DNA from: Siphlonurus alternatus
Taxonomy: Eukaryota > Arthropoda > Insecta > Ephemeroptera > Siphlonuridae
Direction: 5' to 3'
Length of the DNA: 64,000 nucleotides
NCBI GenBank assembly: GCA_949825025.1
Contig: OX463781.1
Span: 48,434,317-48,498,316, forward strand
The notes below the pieces were generated by a model that saw only the letters and a program-made list of their open reading frames with translations, did not search any database and had not been told where the DNA came from. This document shows positions 49,856-62,153 of the stretch, piece by piece. Position 1 is the stretch's first letter; every line of letters starts with the position of its first letter. The position numbers and the translations under genes were made by a program.

Positions 49856-49881
49856 CACGTGGTGGCCGTGACACGTGTCAC
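49856..49881. promoter_or_regulatory. Paired CACGTG E-boxes, the second inside a 14-bp perfect palindrome
   Basis: CACGTG at 49856-49861 and GTGACACGTGTCAC at 49868-49881. A TGACGTCA lies 30 bp upstream (49820-49827). Confidence 0.35.
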
Positions 49882-51814
49882 ATTTAAATAAGTTTTGATT
49901 CAGGGTCCAGCTTTCAATGAATGAAAATTAAGCCTCGTTCGTAATATACGTTGTGTGAATGCTTATGTTTGCTTTTTGCTTCGTAGGTCTCAATAATTAT
50001 AATGTGGTTTATCTTTGTATTTTTCTTAATAATTTAATGATAATCGAAAAAAGAGAATTTTGTTTTTAAAATTTAATAAGTAATCAACGCATAAAATTAA
50101 TAATTAAATATTATTACGAGGCAAAATTTATTTAATTAAAATTTTCAACAAAAATACAAATTTCATTTGAATTCAATGCATCAAAATTGAATCAATATTT
50201 GATAATTTAAATCTCAGAATGACAGTAAGTATAATATTCCTAATTAATTTTTTCATTTCATAATGAAATTACTCTCTAATGATATGTAATTTTTTATCAA
50301 TAATTAAAGAAACATTGAGGGCATCGAAACTTTCTTCAGTGATGTTTACATATTGATGACAACGATAATTAATCCCAAGTTGGAAAAGTTACATTTCTCA
50401 TCCATTGTAATGCAACGAGAAATCAAAAGTGTTATCATCAACAATGATCGGAGGGCAATGGAAAGGAAGTTATAAACATGGTCGGTTGAAGTTATGATTT
50501 GTGTCCGGTCAGATACGCTTTGTTAGGGACACACAGGCGAAAGTAACAAATGTGAAGCTACACGGAGAAAAAGTGTAGCAAAAAATTGTTTTACAGAGTT
50601 TAATTTACCATCACTTCCATTATATTATAGAGTCAGCTGTGCAAGAGCCTAGCATTATATTTGCTGATGGGGCAGAAATCATCTCCTCATTATATAGCTG
50701 TCAGTGCAGCACTCCTGTGGTTTATTATAAAGTTCAATTAAGAATAATTTAGTTTGTTGTAATTAATTTAATAATTTTAGAAGATTTCTATTAAGGCAAC
50801 CTCCAAAAAACATGCTGACTTTTATAGTAATTTATGAATTAATTTAATTAATTAAAGAGGGATATTATCTATCATATTATACCTACACCTAATATGCCAA
50901 GGATAGGAGTTTGATTGTTATTGTAATTGTTAGTTAATTAAAATATCTAAACAACATTACCTGCAATTGTCTCAATTTATTGTTATTGTTTCAAACCGTC
51001 TGTTCCGTATTTTCAGTGTACTACCGTGAATTATGCAAAAAATGCGTTTACAACCTTTGCACGAATGATCGTTCGATATAGGCCAGCATCACAACAGAAG
51101 GGCCTGATATTGCAAAACCAGATGTTATTTGAAGGGAGGTCAGTAACACATTCACTGCAGTGAATGCTTTCACTGCAGCACTTCCAAGGCTCCTTACCTG
51201 CTACAGGTGATTGTACTGTGTAACATTAACTATATATGTAACACATTTAGCTTACATTTAAACTATTATGAAATTAATATGTATTTTCCCATATAAAATA
51301 TATTTATAAAATTATGAATTAGTGATTAAATTGATGATGAAGCATAAATCAATTTAGTCAATATTTGGTTATATAAGGCATGAATGAAAATGTCAATTTT
51401 CTTCAAAGTAATCAGTTTTAATATATTAATAAGGAATTCAATTTAAATCAATGAAAAAATTATAAATATAGCTAGTAAACAATTTTATGATAGAAAATGT
51501 ACAACGTTTCGCTTACTTTTACTGTCGCTTTTCATAGCAATTGGATTGACAACACAAGTGAATTACCTCAGAATATTTTCATTTCATGTTCTCAATTGTA
51601 AAGATAAAAAGTAGCGTGTCAAAACGTCAGATGAAAAGCGAGACAAAGCAGCGGAGTTTCTGAATTTGAATATCACTTTGGATTAAATCGTGAGGAACAT
51701 TTTGCAGAAAGTTGTACTTTCACACGCAAAATTAACGAGCATTCACTTGAATGTCAATAAAGCCGTTATAAGAAATAACAACATTTAGCACCGACCGGGG
51801 GAATTATACTTGCA

Positions 51815-52117
51815 TCACTTATAATTATCCCAGCAAATAATTACACGAAACCACTTGACATGTGACATTTTGTAAATAATTGATTTGTGACATTTTGCGT
51901 GTGTCTGTACAAATTTTCTCTGTACATGTCCAGCGTGAAAACGTGCAGCGGTAACAAAGTCCTCCAGTATCGACACTATTGTTGTCGATGACACGAAGTG
52001 CTGTATCGGTACGTCCTCGAGACGGTACGGAGACATCGTGTCGTGTTGCCGACACGCCTGCAGCTCAGGTGACAGGCCGTGCAACAAAATTGTCATGCGT
52101 GAGACAGAGCGTGGCAC
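51815..52117 (-). CDS. Unassigned 100-codon open frame in a GC-richer islet (doubtful)
   Basis: Between about 51920 and 52117 this minus-strand frame uses GC-ending codons, unlike the AT-rich surroundings, and reads as mixed, non-repetitive protein (for example SPYRLEDVPIQHFV). The last 30 codons run into ordinary AT-rich DNA. A second frame overlaps it, and no splice sites or family resemblance were found. It could be part of an exon or just a CpG-bearing regulatory islet. Confidence 0.15.
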   Translation of the reverse strand: MPRSVSRMTILLHGLSPELQACRQHDTMSPYRLEDVPIQHFVSSTTIVSILEDFVTAARFHAGHVQRKFVQTHAKCHKSIIYKMSHVKWFRVIICWDNYK

Positions 52118-52263
52118 TTAGTCGTCTGGGGTGCAGACAAGCTAATTTAACGCACGTTTGAAATAAGATATAAAGGTAATTAGTTAAATAATTGTGAGAC
52201 AACCTGTATGATTTTTAATTTAATATACTTTACAACAATAATTACTTTATAAGATGGAATTAA

Positions 52264-52442
52264 GGGGGGACATTCACAAAGCACTTTAACCCCCAATTTA
52301 GCCCCGATTTTTAACCCTGGTGCTAAACATGGTGCTAAGCTATGAGCTTAACATGGTTAGCCCCTGGTTTAGTACCATGTTTAGCACCAGTGTTAAAAAT
52401 CGGGGCTAAAGTGGGGGTTAAAGTGCTTTGTGAATGTCCCCC
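52264..52442. mobile_element. Near-perfect palindromic MITE, about 180 bp
   Basis: The left arm starts GGGGGGACATTCACAAAGCA and the right arm ends in its complement, with few mismatches along about 80 bp per arm. The centre is a short AAGCTATGAGCTTA. A TTA lies one base outside each end (52260-52262 and 52444-52446), compatible with a PIF/Harbinger-type 3-bp duplication, though the extra A at each side leaves the ends uncertain by a base. High arm identity suggests recent movement. Non-coding. Confidence 0.88.
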
Positions 52443-55400
52443 ATTATGTCACTAAATAATAATAATAATAAAAAGCCCTTGCTGCATGCATTGATCGAGT
52501 CTTCAAATGAAGCTCTTTTGCTTTATAGTTGACGTAAATAATTCATTAACATTATTGCATGGCAACAAAATTAAAATTTTTAGAAAAAAATTAAATTAAA
52601 AGACCTCTCCTATACTATTGTTTCATTTTATGTTTTATATTTTTGTTAATTTTATAATTGTAATTTGATATATATCGTGTAAAAACAGTCCAAGATATTT
52701 CTCAGCTACTTTCAAACTTTATGAGGATTTTATGGGCATTTAATTTTACAACTTTTCTGCTGGGAAGGCCCAAAAAAATCTATGATACTTCTAATATTTT
52801 ATGAACTCTTGAGAAAACTTCACAATAAATTTAATAAATTAAAAAAACTTGAAATTATTCAGATCAAAGGCCGAGAGTTCATTTCACTTATCGTTAAATT
52901 TCCAGACAGCTGTGACAATAATTTAACATTGACGATTTTAGAGCATTCCAAATCAGTACAGTACATTAATAATTTCTACCTAGTATCAAATCTAGTCAGT
53001 AATTTAGCATATTTTTTGTACGCTATCTTGGTACCCCGGGGCGGTAAATTAATAACCTGAATAAATTACACGTTCTAGCAGGACACTCTAATGAAGGAGC
53101 ACCACTTGGCTGGGACCGAGTTGGTTCACCCGGACAACAATTATTACTGCTTCATAAAAGTAATTAGCAGATGTCAATAATATGTATTCATTATTGTTTA
53201 TTTAATTGCAAATAAATATCGAGAGGATAGAGGATAAAATATGATGAGAAATAATAATTAGATATAATTATTTAACATGAGATTTAAAATGAGAGAATTG
53301 ATTTAAATACAATAGTAGGTAAGATAAGAAATACACAGACCATTACATGATTTTATCTCAAGGTAATTATGATGAATCATAATGTTGTATATAACTCTTT
53401 GAATGAAAATTATGGTGTATTTAAATTTCAATGAATTTTTACTACAAAGTGTGGTTACTATAACAAAAATTGTGGAATGGAAACTCATTATAAAATGAAA
53501 TATAAACGTACCAAAATATTTAATCAGTTGTAACAATATTCACTATCGACATCTGGACTTTATTCGGTTGGTACCAATGAATATCGTGACGTAGGATTGC
53601 CAACTTATTGGTGTTAAATAATTGGCATGTTGACATTAACTGCCTGGGGAGAGAATGTCAAACGTGTAATTAAGATTTGTTACCATGTTTCAAATAAAAC
53701 GGTAAAATAATTAAAATTATTATAATTACAATGTATCGTCATGTAGCTATAGTCACGGCTCTAATCTTTTCTATAAGCGGAGACTAATTCCTCAAAAAAA
53801 AAAAAAAATGTGCATGCTATGTTTATATTTTGTATAATTATTATTAATGCCTAAATTAAACTAAATTTTCAAACTAAATGTTAAAATTTATGTACCATCA
53901 AGTCTGCTCTATTTATTGTCTCCCTAGCACCGATAAAAATATTGAGATTTCTTAAAAATTCGTAAAAAAAAGTAACTTCGTAAAAACAAGTTCGTAAAAG
54001 CGGGGTATCACGCTCGGGTCAGAGGTCGACAGTCACGCGCTGATTTCCACTCGGTTCTCCAGCAGGTGTGGAGCGATCCGGAGGCTGACACGCCCCCGCA
54101 CACGGATCCTCTCCTCTTGTTCCGCCTCGTAATTCCCCGTGCGATCAGCCAATGTCAGGGTTTAAATGCATCTTCACAAGCTGTGCCACGCCCCTCTGAA
54201 CTTTTTGCTCTCGTAATCAGGGCAATATTTTTAACATTTTAGTATTTTTTATTAACATGTAGATGCAAAAATATTGCGCTGAAACGCCCCCATGAGAAGG
54301 CTCACATTTTAAAATGGCACTTACAAATTGCAATTTCTATTTGTTTGTCAGTGTTAAATTGTTGTAGCTCCAGGTAGCTCAAATATATAGTCTCAGTTCA
54401 AACTTCATATTTTTAACACCGTTTTAAAGAGAATTTATTGTTTTTATATATTTAAAAAAATTTGGCACAAAATAGGCAATATAATTTATTAATTAGCTAT
54501 ACAATATAACGCAATAAATAATGCAAACTCCATCAATCATAACACTTCAAAGATACATTAATAATTACTGAAATAATGATGGATTGTATTTAATTCTGAC
54601 AGCTATTGCCATCAAATATTTAGCAATATTTCTATTTGAATTGGTTAGAATTAAAAACAGATTTAGTTATCACAATGCTAGGAATCAGTGTCATACCTAA
54701 ATAACTTTTATGTTTAATAGCTAAATGAGAGAACGCGAGAATTTACTTTCTGAAATATAAATTTGCAATACAACAACCTACTACAACAATCAAAATCAAC
54801 AACGACAAGCCTGGATTAAATTTAGATTTTATCTGCATACTAGATAGAATCTGGTTTAAATTTTAGATTTCACTCCAATCACATCTTGATTGTTGTCACA
54901 TACCGTTTGGCGAATTATATTGAGATGCAGCCTATACTTTTAATTGCATCGGAACGACCACGTTCTCTCCATATTAATAACAAATTGATCTGGGACGTCC
55001 ATGCCGCGGTCTACCTGCAAACGTATAATCGAAGAGATGATAGCTTCGTTTTGACTGAAGCGGTGAGGGAAATGCCGGCGAGCAAGGCCGAGGTAATTGC
55101 CTCACGCATTCCACACGGGGGCTAGCGGGACCTGCCATTATGTTAGGAGAGATGCAGCAGTCTGGTAGCAGGATGCAGTCTGATCATTATAGAGAAGAAT
55201 TAATTGATATGGTTTTGTCCTAACTTTGGAACTTCATTTTTTTAATAAAATGCAGCAGTAATATATCAAACTTTTCATTTAAAAAAACAGAGAGATGTTA
55301 TTTCACGGACACAGTCATCGATTTTCTCACCTCGGAGCTGCTGGACAGGTGTCACGAATTAATCAGATTTAAAGTTATTAACACGTCTGTATCACGTGTG

Positions 55401-57000
55401 AAATCTGCTGCTTGGATCAACACAAGAAAAATTAAACATGTGAGCGTTGAATTTTAAACCTTTGTACAAAAAAGAAGTTTTAGTAAAAAAAAAAAAAAAA
55501 ATACAAAGTAAATTTTTTGAAAAGGTTATCTAATCTTTGGATGAAATGTAAACAATATATATTTTTATTAAAACAATTTGATACGCATGGGTCATGATAT
55601 TATTAATTTACCATGTGCAAATAATTTATTGTATTTTATTTATTATTTTAAAAATCAACAAAGATTATTATTATTTTTTATTAAAAATTTAGGTGCTATA
55701 ACGAAGCGAAACGCAACAACTAGCAATTTTCTTTAAATTGATGTGGCTGTTAATTACTGTTTTTATCCAACAAATAGCCCACATTTCGTTATACAAAACA
55801 CTTAACCAGAGAAACGTTTTGTTCAACAAAACATATTAGTTTTTATGGAACCACTTCGGAATAATTTTGGAAGTTGTTGTGTTTTTTTAAATGGGAGTTT
55901 CAAAAGTTCTCTGAGGTCGATGTAGTGCTTCCATTTATCAAAAATAAAAGCTAACTTTACTGGAATTAATAACTAGAAGGTCGATTTATTGCTTGCTGTA
56001 TTTTTAGTGCTCATATTTCTTAGCTAAGATAATAAACTGCCACAGAAAGTCCGACACCCACGAGGAGGACGCTACAAAAGCAAACTTGGTAATTTATATA
56101 AACATCTTCCGTTGTTAATATATTACCTGTATCCTATATCTGCCCTTTTGGTCAGCGCTCCTAATGTGGCTTTCCTAATTCTAATTTAACTGTTCTGAAT
56201 ATAGCCACATGTTATTTACAATACCAATAAAACCTCGTGGACCATATGTTTGTTAGTCTCCTTCATTTTCTGTGAATATTTTGCATAAGCACTGGTTTTA
56301 TGGGTCGAACCAGGACATAGGTATTAGATACTCTGAGCAGTAGAAATTAACCAAATATCGGTGAAAAATAGTGCGATCAGTCAAATTTAACACTGCTACA
56401 ATCTTCATGAACAACATTGAGATATCATAATTAAACCACCATGCTCCTCCATTGCAAGCAAGTTGCACAACATAATAAATATATGATATAATAAATCTTG
56501 CTAACATGGAAGTAACCGTACATAATCTACAACAAACATTTGAACTACCTTGGAAACTTAAAAAAGACTCTAACATATTTTGCTGTTATCAACGTGAATT
56601 GCACCGAAAATTCTTCGCTAGGAATTTCTTATCTCCACACAGATAGATGCTACCGACGTAATTCCGCCAAGATTTACGATCTTTATGACACGTGAGTTTG
56701 CGGGCAAAGCTGAGGAGGGCGCGCCTGCCACCTTTGTGACAACAAACAATGCTACAGTCTGGAAGACTTAATCAGGACTTGCATATTCATCATTTTCACC
56801 AAGCACTTTCAACAACGTTTAAAAAAATGTCATATCTATTTTATTAATGAGCTTATATTACACAATACAATTTTGCATACAATTTTTCCTTGCAAGAAAA
56901 TTTCATCTCCATACAAATTAATAGAGTTGAAGCTGTCTTACAAGAAAAATTGTATGGAAAACATAAAAACGTGTCGTGTTAGTACGATAGTTATAAATTT

Positions 57001-57622
57001 TATAATATAGATTATATAGAAAAATTGTAAAAGCAGCCACCAAGGAAATTGTTATGGGCGTTCAGAAAATTAATTTTTTCTCTGTCAATTTTTTGAACGT
57101 AACGAGATCATCGGTTTGAGACTAGAGAATCTATGAATGAAAATATCGAGGTAGGGTCTTTAAATTAACACGACTGTCTCACCTGCAGTCACGTGACGTC
57201 ATCAAAACACCTCTCATGTATTAAACAACATGTAACAAGGTGCGCACCAAGATGACAGTAAGCGAGAGGATCTCAAGTATTTTAGATATGGAGTGCTGCT
57301 AATTTCCAAAATTACTTACAAAAACATAATTTCTGTGCCAAATTCTTATTATATTTATTAAATATATTATTATATTATTTCGTACCCAAATATTATTATA
57401 TTATTCAATTATACACAATTAACTATTGTTATTTCTAAAATTTTAGGACGTAAAAGCGTTTTTTTGCAGTTGATATATATACTTAAAATTTTCTGAATGA
57501 AAATATAATTTTCAACGACGTAAAAAACACACACGATATTTTATAATATTTATAAGCTTTATAGGAAAATATAGATTATAGAAAACTTCTAAAAGCAGCC
57601 ACCAAAGAATTTTTATGGGCGT
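57001..57622 (+). repeat. Dispersed direct repeat, about 60 bp, copies 555 bp apart
   Basis: Copy one (57001-57061) and copy two (57556-57622) share TATAGATTATA, AAAAGCAGCCACCAA(A/G)GAA and TTATGGGCGT with about 80 percent similarity by eye. Confidence 0.65.
57190..57201. promoter_or_regulatory. Overlapping E-box and CRE
   Basis: CACGTG (57190-57195) and TGACGTCA (57194-57201) share two bases, forming CACGTGACGTCA. Candidate bHLH and bZIP binding site. Confidence 0.3.
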
Positions 57623-58244
57623 CTATTATAGCACATTAAAAAGATAAAATTATACCAACTGCCAGGTCGTGATAAAGCTAGTTGTTATTAAGTAGTTATG
57701 CTTTATTAAAGTGACATAACTGAACCGTGTAATCATTTTTATCACGACACTTATAACTTTATGACATAAACAAAAACAATTAATATTCTAATTACAAAAG
57801 TAAGACAGCGTTACATTTTTTTAAAAAAACTAACAATTTTCTAAGAAATCAAAAGAAAACGGAAACACTAAATTGTTGTATTAATTAATATGAAAGTAAT
57901 TAAAACATTATCGTGATAATATTTACTGGGACATGTACACCAGTGTATCGAGTACACGGTAGTTAATTAGAGCTGAGTGAGTCACCGCTGATGCAACATA
58001 CTGTCGCTATCATATATAACGAGGGACCGCCGCTTGTTTTGACCGCGATACTATATAGTGTCACACATAACTTGAGACCTCGCGCTGCGGCTGAGGTGTC
58101 TGCTCCAGCCACAGCATCCTTATACACAACTGGGGCATACAGAGCGGGTCGCGGGATTACTGAGTGACGTCACATACCTGTACGTTGAAATGGTCATATC
58201 GCCCGGGCCATGTATTTGGTACCAAGCCACCATTCGAGGGCCAA

Positions 58245-58330
58245 GGAAGTCCAGCGGTGTAAAGTGGACCCTAAGATTGAGGTTTCCACAGTTTCCTCCG
58301 TCAATACTAGGTAAATGTTGGGATATATAC
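58245..58330 (+). repeat. SINE-like repeat fragment
   Basis: Carries ATTGAGGTTTCCACAGTTTC and ACTAGGTAAATGTTGGGAT, matching the family core. Minus-strand open frames across it (58120-58403) show no recognisable protein. Confidence 0.5.
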
Positions 58331-59657
58331 ATTTAAGAAGGGTCTCTCTCATCTCATATAAAATCCACAGTAAAGTATAAAATAAAGTGAAACACACACC
58401 CATTTTGACGAATCATAATTATTTAATAACGTCGAAACTTGCTACTAATTAATAGATTGTTTTCTTGTTTTTTTGCGAACGAGCATTAAATTTTAAGTCA
58501 CACACATCACCACCTCAACGTAATAGATACTTAAACTTAAATCTGGTTATGTTAATTAACTTGCCAAAAACACCATCTGTTTATAATAGCTTGACATTGA
58601 ATAAAATAATTGGCTAGATCTCACCAAAATTTATTCGAGCACAAATCTCTAATTACTGTGGTGTAAATAATTGGTAATTTATGGCTCACGATCCTCAACA
58701 TACGGCGGACTTTTCAAGGTGTTAACTTTACTATTTTGTACCATATACATTGCTATAATCATACTGCATGACGCATTTTAATTTTATTACATGAAAAGTA
58801 AAATTAAAAACTGCGTGGATTGTACAGATTTTCAAGTTTGTAAGGACATTTAATTTTCTTTGATTAGGAAAACATAAAATATTAAAGAACAATTAATTGG
58901 TATATCCTATTTATTACTCCAAGAACAATTTCAGCAACAATGCTTTCATAAATCCGTCCTCATTGTTCAATAATTGAAAACAATTTGTACAATATCAGTA
59001 TGCATAAATGTGCCATGTGAATCTAGCAAGCTATTTCTAACAGGATTTCACGAACAATGCAAATTACGTTACAAAACGCTTCCAATAAATGTAGCTATTA
59101 AATGTGTCATATAGCACCTTACAAGTAAAAAGTTACATTATTTATCACCTGGCATTGAAGGTGTTATTTGTGCGATGATAAACGGAATAAACATTATCGT
59201 GTTACAATAAAGTTTTTATGTTCCAGAGTAATTCTATTGTTGTCCGCAACAACGTGTCATTATTATAAGTAACGTAAAAAACTAATCGAGCACACCGAGT
59301 TCACATTTTCTTAATTCACATGGCAGTAATGATTCGAATTTCAGCTTGGTGCGAGGTCAGTAGGTCGGCTGTTGGGTCATCAAAATGTTCGTACTTGGCC
59401 GATACAAAGCCATCGTGATTCTTTTTGTATGTTTTTATGTTATAATATTGATGTATATTTTAATTGGAAATATGTTGATGTAATTTTTATACGAAGTAAT
59501 TTCATATTGTGTTGTTATAAAAAATAATAATTTGATATCTAGATTATTTAAATGTTTAAGGTAGAATGGATATAAAGTATACATCTTGATGCTAACGAAA
59601 TATGGTCAATTCTGTGTGGTAAATGTATTTGTAATTATTTGTAATTAGTTAATGTTT

Positions 59658-59780
<123 letters not shown>

Positions 59781-60447
59781 TTTTAATTTGACTTCTGCTG
59801 TTCTCCATAATATATATATAAATAATCCATGATACTAGCTCCTTCATTCAAAAAAAAAACAAAAAAAAAAAATCCAAAATTGAAATTGATTATTTAAGTC
59901 GTTTCAACATTAAAACTCTTGCTAACGTTAAAGGGGTAATTTCATGTTGTATGTACAATAGCTGCAGTACAAGATTAGATCTGTGATCAAGAAATCAATT
60001 ACGTTCGCCATCAGGTTTTGTCGCAACATGCTTGGAATAAAGACAATCAAGGTTGGGAAAGGTAAACAACAGTTTCCTTATATAACTGAAGCCTGCACCG
60101 TTAGTCGTACCTCCTTCATAAAAATACGTGCATTTCAATGGCACATAAAAATTAATAGCGGCAAATATTCAATTGATTTAAAATCAATAAAATGTTTTTC
60201 AATCAAATCAAAACCACAACTTGTTCCACTTTTTTATATATTTATTATTTTAATTCGTAAAAAATTACTGGTCGTAAAATATTACTGCAAAATTATACAG
60301 TATTTTATCATTTATTTTTTTAATAAACCATGCTAATAAAAAGTTACAAGCGACATTAAGCACAATTACACTTCTGAACTGCATGAATGCTATTGCTTTT
60401 TTGGGGGAGTTGTTGAGAGGGACCGTCTTTTTAAACCGGATGCTCTT

Positions 60448-60471
60448 GAATGACCTTCTTACAGGTCATTC
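60448..60471. promoter_or_regulatory. ER6 palindrome of nuclear-receptor half-sites
   Basis: GAATGACCT, TCTTAC, AGGTCATTC: nine-base perfect arms around six bases, an everted repeat spaced 6. Ecdysone-pathway and other receptors can use such spacing; binding is inferred. Confidence 0.35.
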
Positions 60472-62104
60472 TAAATCTCACATTGGCGATTTTATAGGGT
60501 CCATTGTACTTCATTTTTAATGGATTTTTCTTCTAACGAATCAAGTGAAGCGCAAAAATGTTTAGAAAATTGTTATCTTTCAGTATTTCGTGATTTTTTC
60601 ATTAAACCAACACAACGCACTGAACCGATCATTTTATGAGGTTGCTCTATCACACCTAATTATTTCAAGCACCTTGCTTGATTGAAGCCTCACGGAATCT
60701 CTTTGATTCATAAGGACCAATTTTCTATGTGACAACGTTGAAAAATGAGCCGAAGTTACATTGTTGTTCTGGCAAGGCAAGGACACTACATGCTCTTCTT
60801 AACAGATATTCTCTGGTTTTACAATGATCTACAGTGAGAATAATTTGACGTTTCAACCTCAAATCTGATTGATGTACAATTAATTTCTCCTATTTTCGTA
60901 AATATTCCGAACTGGAACACATCAGTCGTGGGAAAGTTGACTTGATTTTACTGTACCTAGAACGCCTTGCAAACGAGATGGTGTCTACAATGCACGTGGG
61001 AGGGCTAGATTTGTCCCTCGGTGATATACTGGCATGACTTTACCAGACTAAAATTACCAAATTGCCTCCCAGTAGAGAGAAAAAGAGGTCGTTGATTATT
61101 TCTTTCAAATTGACGTGCTCCATTTTACATTCAATTTACATTATATTTTTTATTACTCAGTTAATAAAACATTTAACTTAAATAATTAATTAACTTTTAA
61201 GGTCGGACTAAATTTATAAGGTGAAAAGTGAGCTTTACTACAGATTTAAAATTGATACGAATGCTGCCTAGATTTCAACAATTCAAATCACGTGTTTTAT
61301 TAAAATCAGGCCTACTCCGACTGTTGTTGAGGGTGTTACTGCGGGGCTGGGCGTGGTCCCTGCCAGCTGTTGACGACAATTAGCGCGAGTCGAGGTCGCC
61401 CGAGCGAGTCTACACACGCCCGCCATTCACCGCGGTGCTCGTGCGGGGGTGGCGGCTGTTCCGGGTGCCTTCAACACTCTCAATGTTACATTGCATCAAA
61501 TCCGCACCTCAACAGGCAAAATTCTATATACAACCTTTTACTTCTAATGCTTTATTTGACTAATTATAAACACTTTTCTTCTACTTTAGCTGGCTGTGTG
61601 GAAGTTTCCTAAAGCCAATATAACAAATTCAGTTCAAATTTGGAAACTAAATTTGCATATTTTTTTACTATTCAAATAACCTTATCAAAAAAATTACGTT
61701 TAATTATGAAAAAAAAAATTATTGATTAAAAAGAATTACACTTGGTTTTATAATTATATTTTAAATTCAGGATGCCATATATCGACAAGGTATGCCATAA
61801 AATATTTCATTACATTAAAAGTAATGAGTTGTCATTAAAATAATAGTTTTTGTCTGAATGCACGACGAGAATATCCTCGTTCTCGGAATATACAACAATA
61901 AAAAGTACTGTTTATTTGTTCTTATTTTTATACAATTACGTCAAATACTTGTCTTACAGTTTAACTCAAATTCTTTTGTACATTCCGGTACGGTCAACGG
62001 TATTAAAATTGTTATTTAAATTGTTTAAATAGACAAACCAAGGTGGTCCAGTTACAAAACAATAACTCGCTGCTGGTTGGGCGTGGCCGGCGAGAGTGAC
62101 CGCC

Positions 62105-62153
62105 AACAATGGTTGCTGCCAACAATGCTTGGCTCCGCACACCAATGACGTCA
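62105..62153. promoter_or_regulatory. Repeated SOX-like sites next to a CRE
   Basis: CCAACAATG occurs twice, 16 bp apart (62103-62127), in a repeated CCAACAATGGTTGCTG context. TGACGTCA follows at 62146 and CACGTG about 15 bp later. AACAATG is the core bound by SOX factors; use here is inferred. Confidence 0.3.

Larger units (their letters stand above)
40861..52259. other. Non-coding stretch upstream of the PDZ exon
   Basis: Presumably intron and 5' region of the minus-strand PDZ gene. CREs at 45052, 48024, 49215 and 49820, E-boxes at 49856-49881 and a GC-rich islet at 41995-42060. No exon supported. Confidence 0.5.

Noticed and set aside
51180..51200. Minus-strand CAG|GTAAGG donor
   Set aside because: The preceding sequence gives only a ten-codon frame with a weak acceptor.
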